Of a DNA stretch of 52,038 nucleotides, positions 41,603 through 51,165 are shown piece by piece. A model generated the notes under the pieces. That model was not told the DNA's origin. It saw only the letters and a list, made by a program, of their open reading frames with translations, and searched no databases. A program made the translations under genes and the position numbers. Numbering within the stretch: position 1 is the stretch's first letter; every line of letters starts with the position of its first letter. This DNA comes from an uncultured Prevotellaceae bacterium (GTDB lineage Bacteria > Bacteroidota > Bacteroidia > Bacteroidales > Bacteroidaceae), in the NCBI GenBank assembly GCA_900318585.1, contig ONKY01000165.1, positions 1 to 52,038 on the forward strand, written 5' to 3'.

Positions 41603-44600
41603 TTAGAACGTCACGTTCAGTCCGAACACCAGGGTCTTGTAGAGCGGGAAACTGTCGGAGGCGTTCGACTCCGGGTCCATCCCTTTCAGCAGAGAGTGTT
41701 CCTTGGCAATAATGACTGGGTTCGTAATTGTGCCGTAGAGTCGGAGCTTCTGAATATTCAGCTTCGTCAGGAGGCTGCGCGGCAGTGTGTAGCCCAAAGT
41801 AATGTTCTTTATCTTGAAGAACGAGCCATCCACATAGTACATCGACTCCTTCTGTGCCGTCGTCATCGAATAGCCCTGAATGGGTCGCGGATAGGCGTTG
41901 GTGGGGTTCGACTCCGTCCAGTAGTCGTAACAGTCCGGCTGGTTCGTTCCACCCACGTAGGAAAGCAGCTCGCCGTTAATCATCTGTCCCCATCGCATGT
42001 TCATCATAATGCTCAGATCGAAGTCCTTATAGGTGAACTGGTTCTGCAGGCCAATGTTCCAATCGGGTGTCTGTGCGCCAAGAATCTGACGGTCGGTATT
42101 GGCATTGATGACATAGGTATTGTCGCGGGTATAGTATATCTGGTTACCGTTGTCATCGGTCTCACCAGGAATATAGTATGCACCACGATACTCCTTTGCT
42201 TGGTCGCCTTCACCGGCAACATAGGTGTAATCAGGATCCCAGACCAAACGGGGAACATCTACCTTCACCGTGCCAACCTCGTTGCCGAAGCACTTGGCCT
42301 GTTCCTCCTCGTCTTTCTGCCAAATTCCCAGTTTCTTATAGCCGTAGAAGGTATGGACGGGATGGTCAAGGAACAGCCCTAAAGCCACGAGGTTGTCCAC
42401 GCTGACGTTATTGCCAAGATCTATCTCCTTCAGCTTCTCCACGTTCTTGGCGAAAGTGAAGGTAGTGGTCCAGGTGAAGTCGCGCTTCACGATATTGCGT
42501 GTGTTGACGGTCACCTCTATACCTTTATTATTTATGCGCGCGATATTAGAGTTCTTCTTGTAAGTGGTCTTTGCGTTATAAACACCGAAGGCTGTAGGCA
42601 GAGGCCTGCTATAGATAATGCCCTTTGTATCGGTGGTGTAGTACTCGAACGAACCGTCAATACGTCCGCCGAGGAATCCGAAGTCCACACCAAAGTTCCA
42701 GTTGTAGGATTTCTCCCAAGAGAGCGCGGGGTTGGTCACGTATTCCGTCAGCTTAAAGGGCGTCACGTCCTTGTTGCCGAGTGTGATGTGGGTAGCCGAC
42801 GGCTCCACACGTTGCAGCGAAGTGAACGGTTTAATGGTGGAGTTGCCCGTCACGCCGTAGCCCACGCGCAGCTTCAGATTGTCGAGCCACGACTTGGTCG
42901 CCTCCATGAACTTCTCGTCGCTGACTCGCCAGCCTGCCGACACAGCGGGGAAGGAGTGCCAGCGGTGGTCACGGTCGAGCACCGAGGCGCCATCCCAACG
43001 GATGGAAGCGGAGAGCAGATAGCGTCCCAGGAAACTATAGCTTGCACGTAGGGCGTAACTAAGCTTGGACTGCTCAGTATAGTTGGTAGTAGTCTCCTTG
43101 TTGTCTCCGCCTGTGAAGTTATAGTAGAGCGACTGGTCAAAGTCGAACTGTTCGTTCCACATGCTACTCGTCTCACCCTTGCTCTTACCGTACTCCATGA
43201 CACCCGTCAGGGTGATATCATGCTGGTCGGCCAACGTAAAGTTGTAATTGGCCACGTTCTGCCATGAATATCCCCATCCGTTGGAAGTGCTGTAGGTGGC
43301 TGAACGCTGGTTAGGCGACTGCGAGCCCGTCAGCTCCATATAAGTATTCATACCGTCCCACACGCCAGTACGACTGTTACTGATGGAGGCGCTGAGGAGC
43401 GACTTAAAGGTAAACCCTTTGAAGAGATGGAATTCCACATAGGGAGAAACCTTCAGCGACATGGATTTCAGGTTGTTTTCGTAAGCGTATGGCTGGTCGT
43501 CGGCCATGATGTTCACGTAACTGTTCATGTCGTCAATAGGATAGACCTTCAGCGAACCGTCGTCATTCCATACCTTACCTAAAGGAATCTGCGTGAGCGA
43601 CTTGCTCAGGCGGGAGTTGCGACGGTCGCGGTTCTTGTAAGACAGGGTAGACTGAAAGCCCACGGTCACCAGCTTGTTCACCTTGTAGTTGCTGCCTGCA
43701 CGGAAGCTCAGGGCGTCAGCTTTGTCTTTTCGGTACAAGCCCTTCTCCTGCTGGTAGCCACCGCTGAAGTATGACTGTGAACGCTCCGTTCCTCCCCGCA
43801 CGCTGACATTATAGTTCTGCTGCATACCCGTCTGCAGGATCTCGTCGCGCCAGTTCACCCACTCACCGTTGTGGTAGGCATCTATAGCTCCCTGTGAGAA
43901 ACCTCGGTCGTTCATCATCTGTTCCACACTCTCCGGCTCCTCGCCGTAGCGGGCGCGGTAGCCTTCCGTCAGATAATCTATCCATGCCTGACCGGAGAGC
44001 GTGGTAGGATAGGACGGGAAGGCATTGATGCCCACGTAAGCATTGAAATCTACCTGCGTCTTGCCTTGCGTACCCTGACGGGTAGTGACGATGATGACAC
44101 CGTTGGCACCCTCGGCGCCATAGATGGCGGTCGAGGAGGCATCCTTCAGCACCTCTATCGATTCTATGTCGTTTGGATTCAGGTTATCTATGCTGCCTGG
44201 CACGCCGTCGATAATGAACAACGGTGCCGAGCTGCCTGCCAGCGAGCGGTTACCACGCAGCAGTATCTGCGGCGACGAACCAGCCTGTCCGCTGGAGCGT
44301 GTGATGTCTAGTCCGGCGATCTTTCCGCTAAGGCCCTCCATGGCGTTGAGCACCGGTGCCTGCTTGATATCCTCAGCCTTCACCTGCGAGATGGCGCCAA
44401 GGGCGTCGCGCTTCTTCACCGTACCATAGCCAATGACCAGCACCTCGTCCATCATCTTCGTGTCGGGCTTCATGCTGATTTTCAGCGGCTGCGTGCCTTT
44501 TACCTGCGTCGTCATGGTCAGGTAGCCCACATACGACAACTCCAGCATGGCCTTGCTACCTGCCGGGAGCGAGAAGTTACCGCTCAGGTCGGTCACCGTA

Positions 44601-44848
44601 GCCTGCTGCGTACCCTTCACCCTGACAGTCACGCCAATCATTGGCTCTCCCAACTCGTCAACCACCGTTCCCTTCACAGTGCCCTGCTGCATCGCCGTCT
44701 GCGGCATCAACCGGGTGTCCATTGGGTCTGCAGTTCCCGATTCCCCAGCCAGCGCACTGGAAGGAACTATTAAGGCAGCCGACAGCACGACTGCCATCAA
44801 CCCTCGACGCCAACCTCGGCCAGCGTGTCTACCAAATGTTTTCATCAT
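41603..44848 (-). CDS. susC: SusC/RagA family TonB-dependent outer-membrane transporter
   Basis: Outer-membrane importer of 1081 residues that takes up glycan fragments using TonB energy. A signal peptide ends near SSALA. The carboxypeptidase-regulatory-like domain is GTVKGTVVDELGEPMIGVTV...LSYVGYLTM (about 55-112). The TonB-box region reads MMDEVLVIGYGTVKKRDALG, and the plug has PQILLRGNRSLAGSSAPLFI and ESIEVLKDASSTAIYGAEGA. A large barrel ends KTLVFGLNVTF with terminal Phe. It is first in the unit, directly behind a good promoter. No regulator (SusR, hybrid two-component or ECF sigma) lies nearby in the window. Confidence 0.95.
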   Translation of the reverse strand: MMKTFGRHAGRGWRRGLMAVVLSAALIVPSSALAGESGTADPMDTRLMPQTAMQQGTVKGTVVDELGEPMIGVTVRVKGTQQATVTDLSGNFSLPAGSKAMLELSYVGYLTMTTQVKGTQPLKISMKPDTKMMDEVLVIGYGTVKKRDALGAISQVKAEDIKQAPVLNAMEGLSGKIAGLDITRSSGQAGSSPQILLRGNRSLAGSSAPLFIIDGVPGSIDNLNPNDIESIEVLKDASSTAIYGAEGANGVIIVTTRQGTQGKTQVDFNAYVGINAFPSYPTTLSGQAWIDYLTEGYRARYGEEPESVEQMMNDRGFSQGAIDAYHNGEWVNWRDEILQTGMQQNYNVSVRGGTERSQSYFSGGYQQEKGLYRKDKADALSFRAGSNYKVNKLVTVGFQSTLSYKNRDRRNSRLSKSLTQIPLGKVWNDDGSLKVYPIDDMNSYVNIMADDQPYAYENNLKSMSLKVSPYVEFHLFKGFTFKSLLSASISNSRTGVWDGMNTYMELTGSQSPNQRSATYSTSNGWGYSWQNVANYNFTLADQHDITLTGVMEYGKSKGETSSMWNEQFDFDQSLYYNFTGGDNKETTTNYTEQSKLSYALRASYSFLGRYLLSASIRWDGASVLDRDHRWHSFPAVSAGWRVSDEKFMEATKSWLDNLKLRVGYGVTGNSTIKPFTSLQRVEPSATHITLGNKDVTPFKLTEYVTNPALSWEKSYNWNFGVDFGFLGGRIDGSFEYYTTDTKGIIYSRPLPTAFGVYNAKTTYKKNSNIARINNKGIEVTVNTRNIVKRDFTWTTTFTFAKNVEKLKEIDLGNNVSVDNLVALGLFLDHPVHTFYGYKKLGIWQKDEEEQAKCFGNEVGTVKVDVPRLVWDPDYTYVAGEGDQAKEYRGAYYIPGETDDNGNQIYYTRDNTYVINANTDRQILGAQTPDWNIGLQNQFTYKDFDLSIMMNMRWGQMINGELLSYVGGTNQPDCYDYWTESNPTNAYPRPIQGYSMTTAQKESMYYVDGSFFKIKNITLGYTLPRSLLTKLNIQKLRLYGTITNPVIIAKEHSLLKGMDPESNASDSFPLYKTLVFGLNVTF

Positions 44849-44900
44849 GTAAATTAGTCTTTTTCTGTTCTTAGAGATTTGTTTTTAGTATTTTACGGTG

Positions 44901-44931
44901 CAAAGATACGAAAAAGCGAGCAAAAGCCAAA
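44901..44931 (-). promoter_or_regulatory. Promoter of the SusCD polysaccharide locus
   Basis: Minus-strand TATCTTTG (44908-44901) with TTTG (44931-44928) as -33 element, 19 bp apart. Transcription would start near 44897, about 49 nt before the ATG at 44848. Confidence 0.8.
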
Positions 44932-45013
44932 GGAAATGGGTGAAAATATCCTCGAAAATACTAATAAAGTTCAAAAAAGATATAAATAAATAAGAAATTA
45001 CATTTCTTTTTCG

Positions 45014-45021
45014 TAATTTTG
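45014..45021 (+). promoter_or_regulatory. -7 promoter box of the efflux operon
   Basis: TAATTTTG fits TAnnTTTG; the -33 region is A-rich with no TTG. Transcription would start near 45025, leaving a leader of about 85 nt that holds two inverted repeats. Confidence 0.55.
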
Positions 45022-45031
45022 CAGGTCGAAA

Positions 45032-45100
45032 ACCGAAAGCAGGCAAGAAAGTTTTCGGTAAAGGATAACATTACCATGTGTCTATATTAAACTAGTTTAA
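45032..45100. promoter_or_regulatory. Two inverted repeats in the efflux operon leader
   Basis: ACCGAAA (45032-45038) and TTTCGGT (45053-45059) form a 7-bp inverted repeat, and TTAAACTAGTTTAA (45087-45100) is a perfect 14-bp palindrome 9 bp before the ATG. Either could be an operator for a local repressor or an RNA structure near the ribosome-binding region. Confidence 0.45.
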
Positions 45101-45109
45101 AAATAAAGT

Positions 45110-46279
45110 ATGAAAAAAGAAAAGTTTTTGATGGCTGCGGCCGCTGCGCTGCTGCTCTGTTCATGTGGAAAGAGCGGTGGCGGCCGTCCAGAGTTTGGCG
45201 ACAACGAGTACCCCGTGGTGACGGTCGGTACGAGCAGTGCCGCCTCCCAACAGACATTCCCTGCCTCCATCAAGGGTGTGCAGGACGTACAGATCAGCCC
45301 GAAAGTACAGGGCTTCATCACCCAGATCAATGTGAAGGAAGGCCAGACGGTAGGTGCTGGACAGGTGCTGTTCGTCATCGACAATGCGACTTATCAGGCA
45401 CAGGTGCGCCAGTCACAGGCATCGGTGAACACGGCTCAGGCCGCATGCAACACGGCAAAGCTCTCTTACGAGAATGCCAAGAAGCTGTTCGAAAACAAGG
45501 TCATCGGCGACTTCGAACTGCAGTCGGCCACCAACCAGTATGAGCAGGCAAAGGCTTCTTTGGCTCTGGCCCAGGCAGGACTGGCATCGGCCAAGGAGAT
45601 GCTGAGTTTCTGCTATGTGAAAAGCCCGGCTGCCGGTGTGGTGGGCACACTGCCCTTTAAGAAGGGTGCATTGGTGAGTGCTGCCAGCGTGCTGACGACC
45701 GTGTCGAACAACTCGTCGATGGAGGTCTACTTCTCCATGAACGAGAAGGACGCTTTAGCTATGTCGAAGAACGGCGGTGGCCTGAACGCCCTGCCTGCAG
45801 TGAGACTCCAGCTGAGTGACGGGACGATGTACGACCTGGAAGGGCGCGTGACGAAGATGAGCGGTGTGATTGACCAGGCCACTGGTACGGTGCAGATGAT
45901 TGCCGTGTTCCAGAACCCGCAGAAACTGCTGAAGAGCGGTGCCTCCGGCAACATCATTATCCCTCATGACAACACGGATGCCATCGTCATCCCGCAGTCG
46001 TGTGTCTCGGAGGTACAGAACAAGAAGTTCGTGTACACTGTAGGTCAGGACAACAAAGTGAAGTACACCGAAATCAAGGTTGACCCGCAGGATGACGGCA
46101 ACAACTTCGTCGTAACCGAGGGTCTGAAGGTTGGCGACAAGTACGTGACCAACGGTATCACGAAACTCACTGACGGCATGGAGATTGTACAGATCACTCC
46201 CGAGCGTTACCAGCAGAAAATCAAGGAGCAAGCCAAGGCCATGAGCGCCAGCGACATCGTGAATGCGATGAAAAAGTAA
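45110..46279 (+). CDS. RND efflux membrane fusion lipoprotein (AcrA/MexA-like)
   Basis: Periplasmic adaptor of 389 residues linking the inner-membrane pump to the outer-membrane channel. Lipoprotein signal MKKEKFLMAAAAALLLCSCG with the modified Cys at 19. The barrel-sandwich halves are SPKVQGFITQINVKEGQTVG and SPAAGVVGTLPFKKG, separated by a coiled-coil hairpin (about 105-165, many Ala/Gln). The beta-barrel and membrane-proximal parts follow, with SGASGNIIIP and VTEGLKVGDKYVTNGI. It is first in the operon MFP-RND-channel-lpxA. Confidence 0.92.
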   Translation: MKKEKFLMAAAAALLLCSCGKSGGGRPEFGDNEYPVVTVGTSSAASQQTFPASIKGVQDVQISPKVQGFITQINVKEGQTVGAGQVLFVIDNATYQAQVRQSQASVNTAQAACNTAKLSYENAKKLFENKVIGDFELQSATNQYEQAKASLALAQAGLASAKEMLSFCYVKSPAAGVVGTLPFKKGALVSAASVLTTVSNNSSMEVYFSMNEKDALAMSKNGGGLNALPAVRLQLSDGTMYDLEGRVTKMSGVIDQATGTVQMIAVFQNPQKLLKSGASGNIIIPHDNTDAIVIPQSCVSEVQNKKFVYTVGQDNKVKYTEIKVDPQDDGNNFVVTEGLKVGDKYVTNGITKLTDGMEIVQITPERYQQKIKEQAKAMSASDIVNAMKK

Positions 46280-46284
46280 AAAGT

Positions 46285-46408
46285 CCCTCCCGCTCGGCTC
46301 TGCCGCTTTGCTTTGCAAAGAACCTCCCCTGTCGGGGGAGGCTTTAAAGACACATAGGCCCGCGCCCCTGTTGCGGCCTCCCCCCATTGGGGGATAAGAG
46401 GGGGGCTC
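46285..46408. repeat. Cluster of GC-rich hairpin repeats between MFP and pump genes
   Basis: Contains CCTCCCC-TGTC-GGGGGAGG (46323-46341) and CCTCCCCCCATTGGGGG starting at 46377, followed by AGGGGGG. The first element ends with GCTTTAAAG, like a weak terminator. The cluster fills the 133-bp gap inside the operon. Confidence 0.75.
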
Positions 46409-46412
46409 TATT

Positions 46413-49400
46413 ATGACTTTTACAACATTTATAAAACGCCCAGTGCTGTCGACGGTGATCTCCATCGTCATCGTGCTGCTGGGTTTCATCGGACTGGCCA
46501 CGCTGCCCATTGAGCAGTACCCGGACATTGCACCGCCTACGGTCGTGGTCTACACCAGCTACCCTGGTGCCGATGCCGAGACGGTAAAAAACTCCGTGCT
46601 TGTGCCGCTGGAAGAGAGTATCAACGGTGTGGAGGGCATGGACTATATCAGTTCGACGGCTTCGTCGGGTTCCGCAAACCTCTCCATCATGTTCCGCCAG
46701 GGACTGAATGCTGACATGTGCGCCGTGAACGTGCAGAACCGCGTGCAGCAGGCTCAGGCCCTGTTGCCTGCCGAAGTGACGCGCATCGGTGTAACGGTGA
46801 TGAAGCGTCAGACCAGCCAGGTGATGATGTTCACCCTGACCTCTGACGGGCGCTACGACGATGAGTTCCTGACGAACTACAACAACATCAATATCATCCC
46901 TGCCATCAAGCGTATTCAGGGTGTGGGCGACGTGCAGAGCCCTGGTATGAAGACCTACTCCATGCGTATCTGGCTGAAGCCTGACGTGATGAAGCAGTAC
47001 AACCTAATGCCCTCGGACATCAGCGCCGTGCTGGCTGAGCAGAACATCGAGGCCGCACCGGGTAAGTTCGGTGAGCAGTCGGACGTGGCCTACGAGTATG
47101 CCATGCTCTACACCGGCCGCTTGAAGACGGAGGAGGAGTTTGGCAACATTATCATCTCGAGCGATGCCAACGGCCAGACGCTGAAGCTGAAGGACGTGGC
47201 AAAGATAGAGTTGGGCGGTTTGCAGTACTCCGTGTCGATGAAGAACAACAACCTTCCGTCCGTCATGGGTATGGTACAGCAGATTGCCGGTTCCAACGCC
47301 AACGATATAGCCAAGCAGGTAAAGGCCGAGCTGGAAGAGCAGGCCAAGCTGTTCCCGCCGGGCATGACGTATAAGATCAACTATGACGTAACGGAATTCC
47401 TGTATGCTTCTATTGAGGAGGTGGTGTTCACACTGCTGTTCACCCTGGTGTTGGTGTTCCTGGTCATCTACATCTTCCTGCAGGACTGGCGCTCCACGCT
47501 CATCCCGTTGATAGCCGTGCCGGTATCGCTCATTGGTACGTTCTTCTTCCTGAGCGTCTTCGGCTTCTCCATCAACCTCTTGACGCTGTCGGCCCTGCTC
47601 TTGGCTATTGCCATCGTGGTGGACGACGCCATCGTGGTGGTAGAGGCCGTACACGCCAAGCTGGATCAGGGTTACAAGTCGCCGCTGACCGCAAGTATCG
47701 ACGCCATGAACGAAATCTCGGGCGCCATCATATCTATTACCTTGGTGATGGCCTCGGTGTTCATCCCCGTGTCGTTCATCGGCGGCACCACAGGTACGTT
47801 CTACCGCGAGTTCGGTGTGACGATGGCCGTCAGTATCTTTATCTCCGCCTTGAACGCGCTGACGCTGTCGCCGGCACTGTGTGCCATCTTCCTGAAGCCT
47901 CACGACGCCAACGGCCATGAGCGGAAGATGTCGCGCATTGACCGGTTCCACGCATCGTTCAACACCGCCTTCAACGCCACGCTGGGCAAGTACAAGAACG
48001 TCGTGGAGAAGCTTGTTCGCAAGCCTTTAGTCGTTGGCATTGCTGTCATCTTGGGTATCGTCGTACTGGCTACCACCATGTTCACCACGAAGACCGGCCT
48101 TGTGCCCGACGAGGACACAGGTACCATGTTCTGTACCATCTCCATGCCGCCGGCAACATCAGTGGCACGCACCAAGCAGATCATCAATCAGGTGGACTCC
48201 ATACTGGCTGCCGACCCGGCCATCCAGAGCCGTGAGCAGTTACAGGGCTACAACTTCATTGCCGGCGCTGGTTCCGACCAGGCCACCTTCGTCATCAAGC
48301 TGAAGCCGTTTGCCGAGCGACAGAAGGGTCTCTGGTGGAAAATCAGCGGATTGTGGGAAGGTGATGGCTTCTACCGTTTCTTCATCAATCCGTTGGAAGC
48401 CCAGATGGTGGCAGCACAGATATTCATCAAGACTGCCCACATCAAGGATGCACAGATCCTGGCCTTCTCGCCGCCCATGATTCCCGGTTTCTCTGCCAAC
48501 TCTGGTGTATCGCTCATCATGCAGGACCGCACCGGCGGTAGCCTGACAAGATTCTTCGACATCACGAAGAACTATTTGGCAGAGCTGAACAAGCGTCCAG
48601 AGATACAGACGGCACAAACCAGCTACAACCCGAATTATCCGCAGTACATGATCCACGTGGACGTGGCGAAGTGTAAGCAGAGTGGCATCTCGCCCTCTAC
48701 CGTCCTCTCCACACTGCAGGGATACTACGGCGGACTCTACGCCTCGAACTTCAATGCCTACGGTAAGCTCTTCCGCGTGATGGTGCAGGGCTCGCCCGAG
48801 ACACGCATGACGCCGGAGTCGTTGAAGAGTGTCTATGTGCGCACGCCCAAGGGCATGGCACCTATTGAGGAGTACTGCCGCATAGAACGTGTCTACGGCC
48901 CGACTAACATCACCCGCTTCAACCTCTTCACCTCCATTACGGTGACGGCCACCGTGGCCAGCGGCTACTCCACTGGTGAAGCCATCAAGGCTGTGGAAGA
49001 GGTAGCACGCGAGATGCTGCCCACAGGCTATACCTACGACTATTCGGGTCTGACGCGCCAGGAGGCACAGTCCTCTAACTCTACAGCACTCATTTTCGTG
49101 CTCTGCTTTATCTTCATCTACCTCATTCTGTCGGCGCAGTACGAGAGTTACATCCTACCGCTGGCCGTGGTACTTTCCGTACCGTTTGGCCTGGCTGGTG
49201 CCTTCCTCTTTACCCAGCTGTTCGGTCACAACAATGACATCTACATGCAGATATCGCTCATCATGCTGATTGGTCTGCTGGCTAAGAATGCCATTCTGAT
49301 CGTGCAGTTCGCACTGGAGCGCCGTGAAACGGGTATGGCCGTGTCGTGGTCGGCTGTCCTGGGTGCCGCCGCCCGTCTGCGTCCTATTCTCATGACGTCA

Positions 49401-49667
49401 CTGGCCATGGTCGTCGGTCTGCTGCCTATGATGTTCGCATCAGGTGTAGGCAAGAACGGTAACCAGACCCTAGGTGCCGCTGCCGTGGGCGGTATGCTCA
49501 TCGGTACCATCTGTCAGATTTTGGTAGTGCCGACACTGTTCGTCATCTTCCAGTCACTTCAGGAGAAGTTCCGCCCGATGAAGTTCGAGGACGAGGAGAA
49601 CCAGGACGTAGCCTCTGAGATTGCACAGTACGCGCATCGCCCCGTAGATTACGAACTAGAGAAGTAA
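46413..49667 (+). CDS. RND multidrug efflux pump, HAE1 family (AcrB/MexB-like)
   Basis: Inner-membrane proton-driven exporter of 1084 residues. It begins MTFTTFIKRPVLSTVISIVI, the usual N-terminal helix, and has PIEQYPDIAPPTVVVYTSYP. TM4 carries the paired acidic residues of the proton relay in LLLAIAIVVDDAIVVVEAVH. The porter domains (GVGDVQSPGMKTYSMRIWLK; ITRFNLFTSITVTATVASGY) and a second 6-TM half with LIGLLAKNAILIVQFALERR and ARLRPILMTSLAMVVGLLP are in the normal order. Substrates cannot be predicted; such pumps export drugs, bile salts or detergents. Confidence 0.95.
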   Translation: MTFTTFIKRPVLSTVISIVIVLLGFIGLATLPIEQYPDIAPPTVVVYTSYPGADAETVKNSVLVPLEESINGVEGMDYISSTASSGSANLSIMFRQGLNADMCAVNVQNRVQQAQALLPAEVTRIGVTVMKRQTSQVMMFTLTSDGRYDDEFLTNYNNINIIPAIKRIQGVGDVQSPGMKTYSMRIWLKPDVMKQYNLMPSDISAVLAEQNIEAAPGKFGEQSDVAYEYAMLYTGRLKTEEEFGNIIISSDANGQTLKLKDVAKIELGGLQYSVSMKNNNLPSVMGMVQQIAGSNANDIAKQVKAELEEQAKLFPPGMTYKINYDVTEFLYASIEEVVFTLLFTLVLVFLVIYIFLQDWRSTLIPLIAVPVSLIGTFFFLSVFGFSINLLTLSALLLAIAIVVDDAIVVVEAVHAKLDQGYKSPLTASIDAMNEISGAIISITLVMASVFIPVSFIGGTTGTFYREFGVTMAVSIFISALNALTLSPALCAIFLKPHDANGHERKMSRIDRFHASFNTAFNATLGKYKNVVEKLVRKPLVVGIAVILGIVVLATTMFTTKTGLVPDEDTGTMFCTISMPPATSVARTKQIINQVDSILAADPAIQSREQLQGYNFIAGAGSDQATFVIKLKPFAERQKGLWWKISGLWEGDGFYRFFINPLEAQMVAAQIFIKTAHIKDAQILAFSPPMIPGFSANSGVSLIMQDRTGGSLTRFFDITKNYLAELNKRPEIQTAQTSYNPNYPQYMIHVDVAKCKQSGISPSTVLSTLQGYYGGLYASNFNAYGKLFRVMVQGSPETRMTPESLKSVYVRTPKGMAPIEEYCRIERVYGPTNITRFNLFTSITVTATVASGYSTGEAIKAVEEVAREMLPTGYTYDYSGLTRQEAQSSNSTALIFVLCFIFIYLILSAQYESYILPLAVVLSVPFGLAGAFLFTQLFGHNNDIYMQISLIMLIGLLAKNAILIVQFALERRETGMAVSWSAVLGAAARLRPILMTSLAMVVGLLPMMFASGVGKNGNQTLGAAAVGGMLIGTICQILVVPTLFVIFQSLQEKFRPMKFEDEENQDVASEIAQYAHRPVDYELEK

Positions 49668-49673
49668 TAACGA

Positions 49674-49739
49674 CAACGGATTTAACGGATGAAACGGATG
49701 GCTGTCATGAAAAATCCGTGAAATCTGTGAAATCCGTTG
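49674..49739. repeat. GGATTT/AAATCC inverted repeat between pump and channel genes
   Basis: CAACGGATTT (49674-49683) is the exact reverse complement of AAATCCGTTG (49730-49739). Inside are degenerate repeats ACGGAT/AACGGATG and AATCCGTGAAATCTGTGAAA. It fills most of the 90-bp gap. Confidence 0.8.
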
Positions 49740-49757
49740 TGAAGAAGAAAGAAATAT

Positions 49758-51137
49758 ATGAAGAAAGTAATATTAATGTCTTTAACAGCCCTGCTGCTAA
49801 CCAGTTGCGGCCTTTACAATAAGTACGAACGGCCTGACGTCAATACAGAGGGAATCCTGCGTGACCCTGTGTCACTGACCGACACACTGGTGTCTAAGGA
49901 CACCACGTCGTTCGGTAACCTGCCCTGGCGTGCCGTCTTTACCGACCCCCAGCTGCAAAAGCTCATTGAGCAGGGCCTGGACAACAACCCCGACCTGCTG
50001 AACGCCGCCCTGAACGTCCAGATGGTGAACGAGGCGCTGAAGATAGCCAAGCTGGCCTTCCTGCCCAGCGTTGCCTTCGCACCGCAGGGAACCATCGCCA
50101 AGTTCAGCGACAACCCCTCCACAAAGTCCTACACCCTACCCCTGTCGGCCTCGTGGAACGTTGACCTGTTCGGCAATCTGCTCTCCGTGAAGCGCTCGGC
50201 ACAGATGCAGCTCATCGCCACCCAAGACTACCAGACGGTGGTGAAGTGCAACATCATCTCGGGCATTGCCAACCTCTACTACACCCTGCTCATGCTCGAC
50301 CGTCAGGTAGAGATTGTCAACGACATGGAGCAGCTGACAAAGGACACCTGGGAGAAGATGAAGTTCATGCACGAGAACCGCGTGGGCTATCGCTCCACAG
50401 CCGTGCAGTCGGCAGAAGCAGCCTACTACAGTGTGCAGACACAGAAGGTAGACCTGCTGCGCCAGACGCGTGAGATGGAGAACTCGCTGTCGCTGCTCAT
50501 CGGGCAGCCCGCACAAACCATCAAGCGCGGCCGCTTGGAGAACCAGCAGCTGCCGGCGGCCTACTCCACCGGCGTAGGCATCCAGCTGCTGAACAACCGT
50601 GCCGACGTCCACGCCGCAGAGATGTCACTGGCTCAGTGCTTCTACAACGTAGAGACCGCCCGCTCGCGCTTCTATCCGCAGATCACGCTGACGGGCACAG
50701 GCGCCTTCACCAACAACAACGGGCTGGTGAACCCCGGCAAGATGCTGTGGTCGGCTGTAGGTTCACTCGTACAGCCCATCTTCCAGCACGGTCAGATCGT
50801 GGCCGGGCTGAAGGTGGCACAGATGCAGTACGAGCAGGCCTTCAACACATGGCAGAACGCCGTGCTGAAGGCTGGCAACGAGGTGAGCAACGCCCTCGTG
50901 GCATGCAACTCCTACGCAGAGAAGTCTGAGCTGGAGGCCAAGCGCGTACAGGTGCTTCGTCAGAACGTGGAGGACACGAAGAAGCTGATGGAGTCGTCGA
51001 GCAACACCACCTACTTGGAGGTCATCTCCGCCCAGAGCAGCCTGCTCAACGCAGAGATTTCCAAAGTCTCCGACGACTTCTACAAGATGCAATCCGTCGT
51101 CAACCTCTACCAGGCACTCGGCGGCGGTGCGAAGTAA
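49758..51137 (+). CDS. Outer-membrane efflux channel lipoprotein (OprM/NodT-like)
   Basis: TolC-fold channel of 459 residues completing the tripartite pump. Lipobox in LTALLLTSCGLYNKYERPDV with the modified Cys at 17. Two outer-membrane-efflux repeats are visible: PWRAVFTDPQLQKLIEQGLD...NPDLLNAALNVQMVNEALKI, and ARSRFYPQITLTGTGAFTNN...QPIFQHGQIVAGLKVAQMQY, each with long helices. It ends just before a 7-bp repeat array and lpxA. Confidence 0.93.
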   Translation: MKKVILMSLTALLLTSCGLYNKYERPDVNTEGILRDPVSLTDTLVSKDTTSFGNLPWRAVFTDPQLQKLIEQGLDNNPDLLNAALNVQMVNEALKIAKLAFLPSVAFAPQGTIAKFSDNPSTKSYTLPLSASWNVDLFGNLLSVKRSAQMQLIATQDYQTVVKCNIISGIANLYYTLLMLDRQVEIVNDMEQLTKDTWEKMKFMHENRVGYRSTAVQSAEAAYYSVQTQKVDLLRQTREMENSLSLLIGQPAQTIKRGRLENQQLPAAYSTGVGIQLLNNRADVHAAEMSLAQCFYNVETARSRFYPQITLTGTGAFTNNNGLVNPGKMLWSAVGSLVQPIFQHGQIVAGLKVAQMQYEQAFNTWQNAVLKAGNEVSNALVACNSYAEKSELEAKRVQVLRQNVEDTKKLMESSSNTTYLEVISAQSSLLNAEISKVSDDFYKMQSVVNLYQALGGGAK

Positions 51138-51165
51138 ATTGATAATTGATAATTGATAATTGATA
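51138..51165. repeat. Four exact 7-bp tandem repeats before lpxA
   Basis: ATTGATA occurs four times in a row, starting one base after the channel-gene stop codon and followed by ATT and then the lpxA ATG. Change in copy number would move the ATG relative to the upstream stop in 7-bp steps. Confidence 0.9.

Noticed and set aside
47004..47951. 315-codon minus-strand frame within the RND pump gene
   Set aside because: His/Arg/Glu-rich antisense translation of a conserved membrane protein gene.
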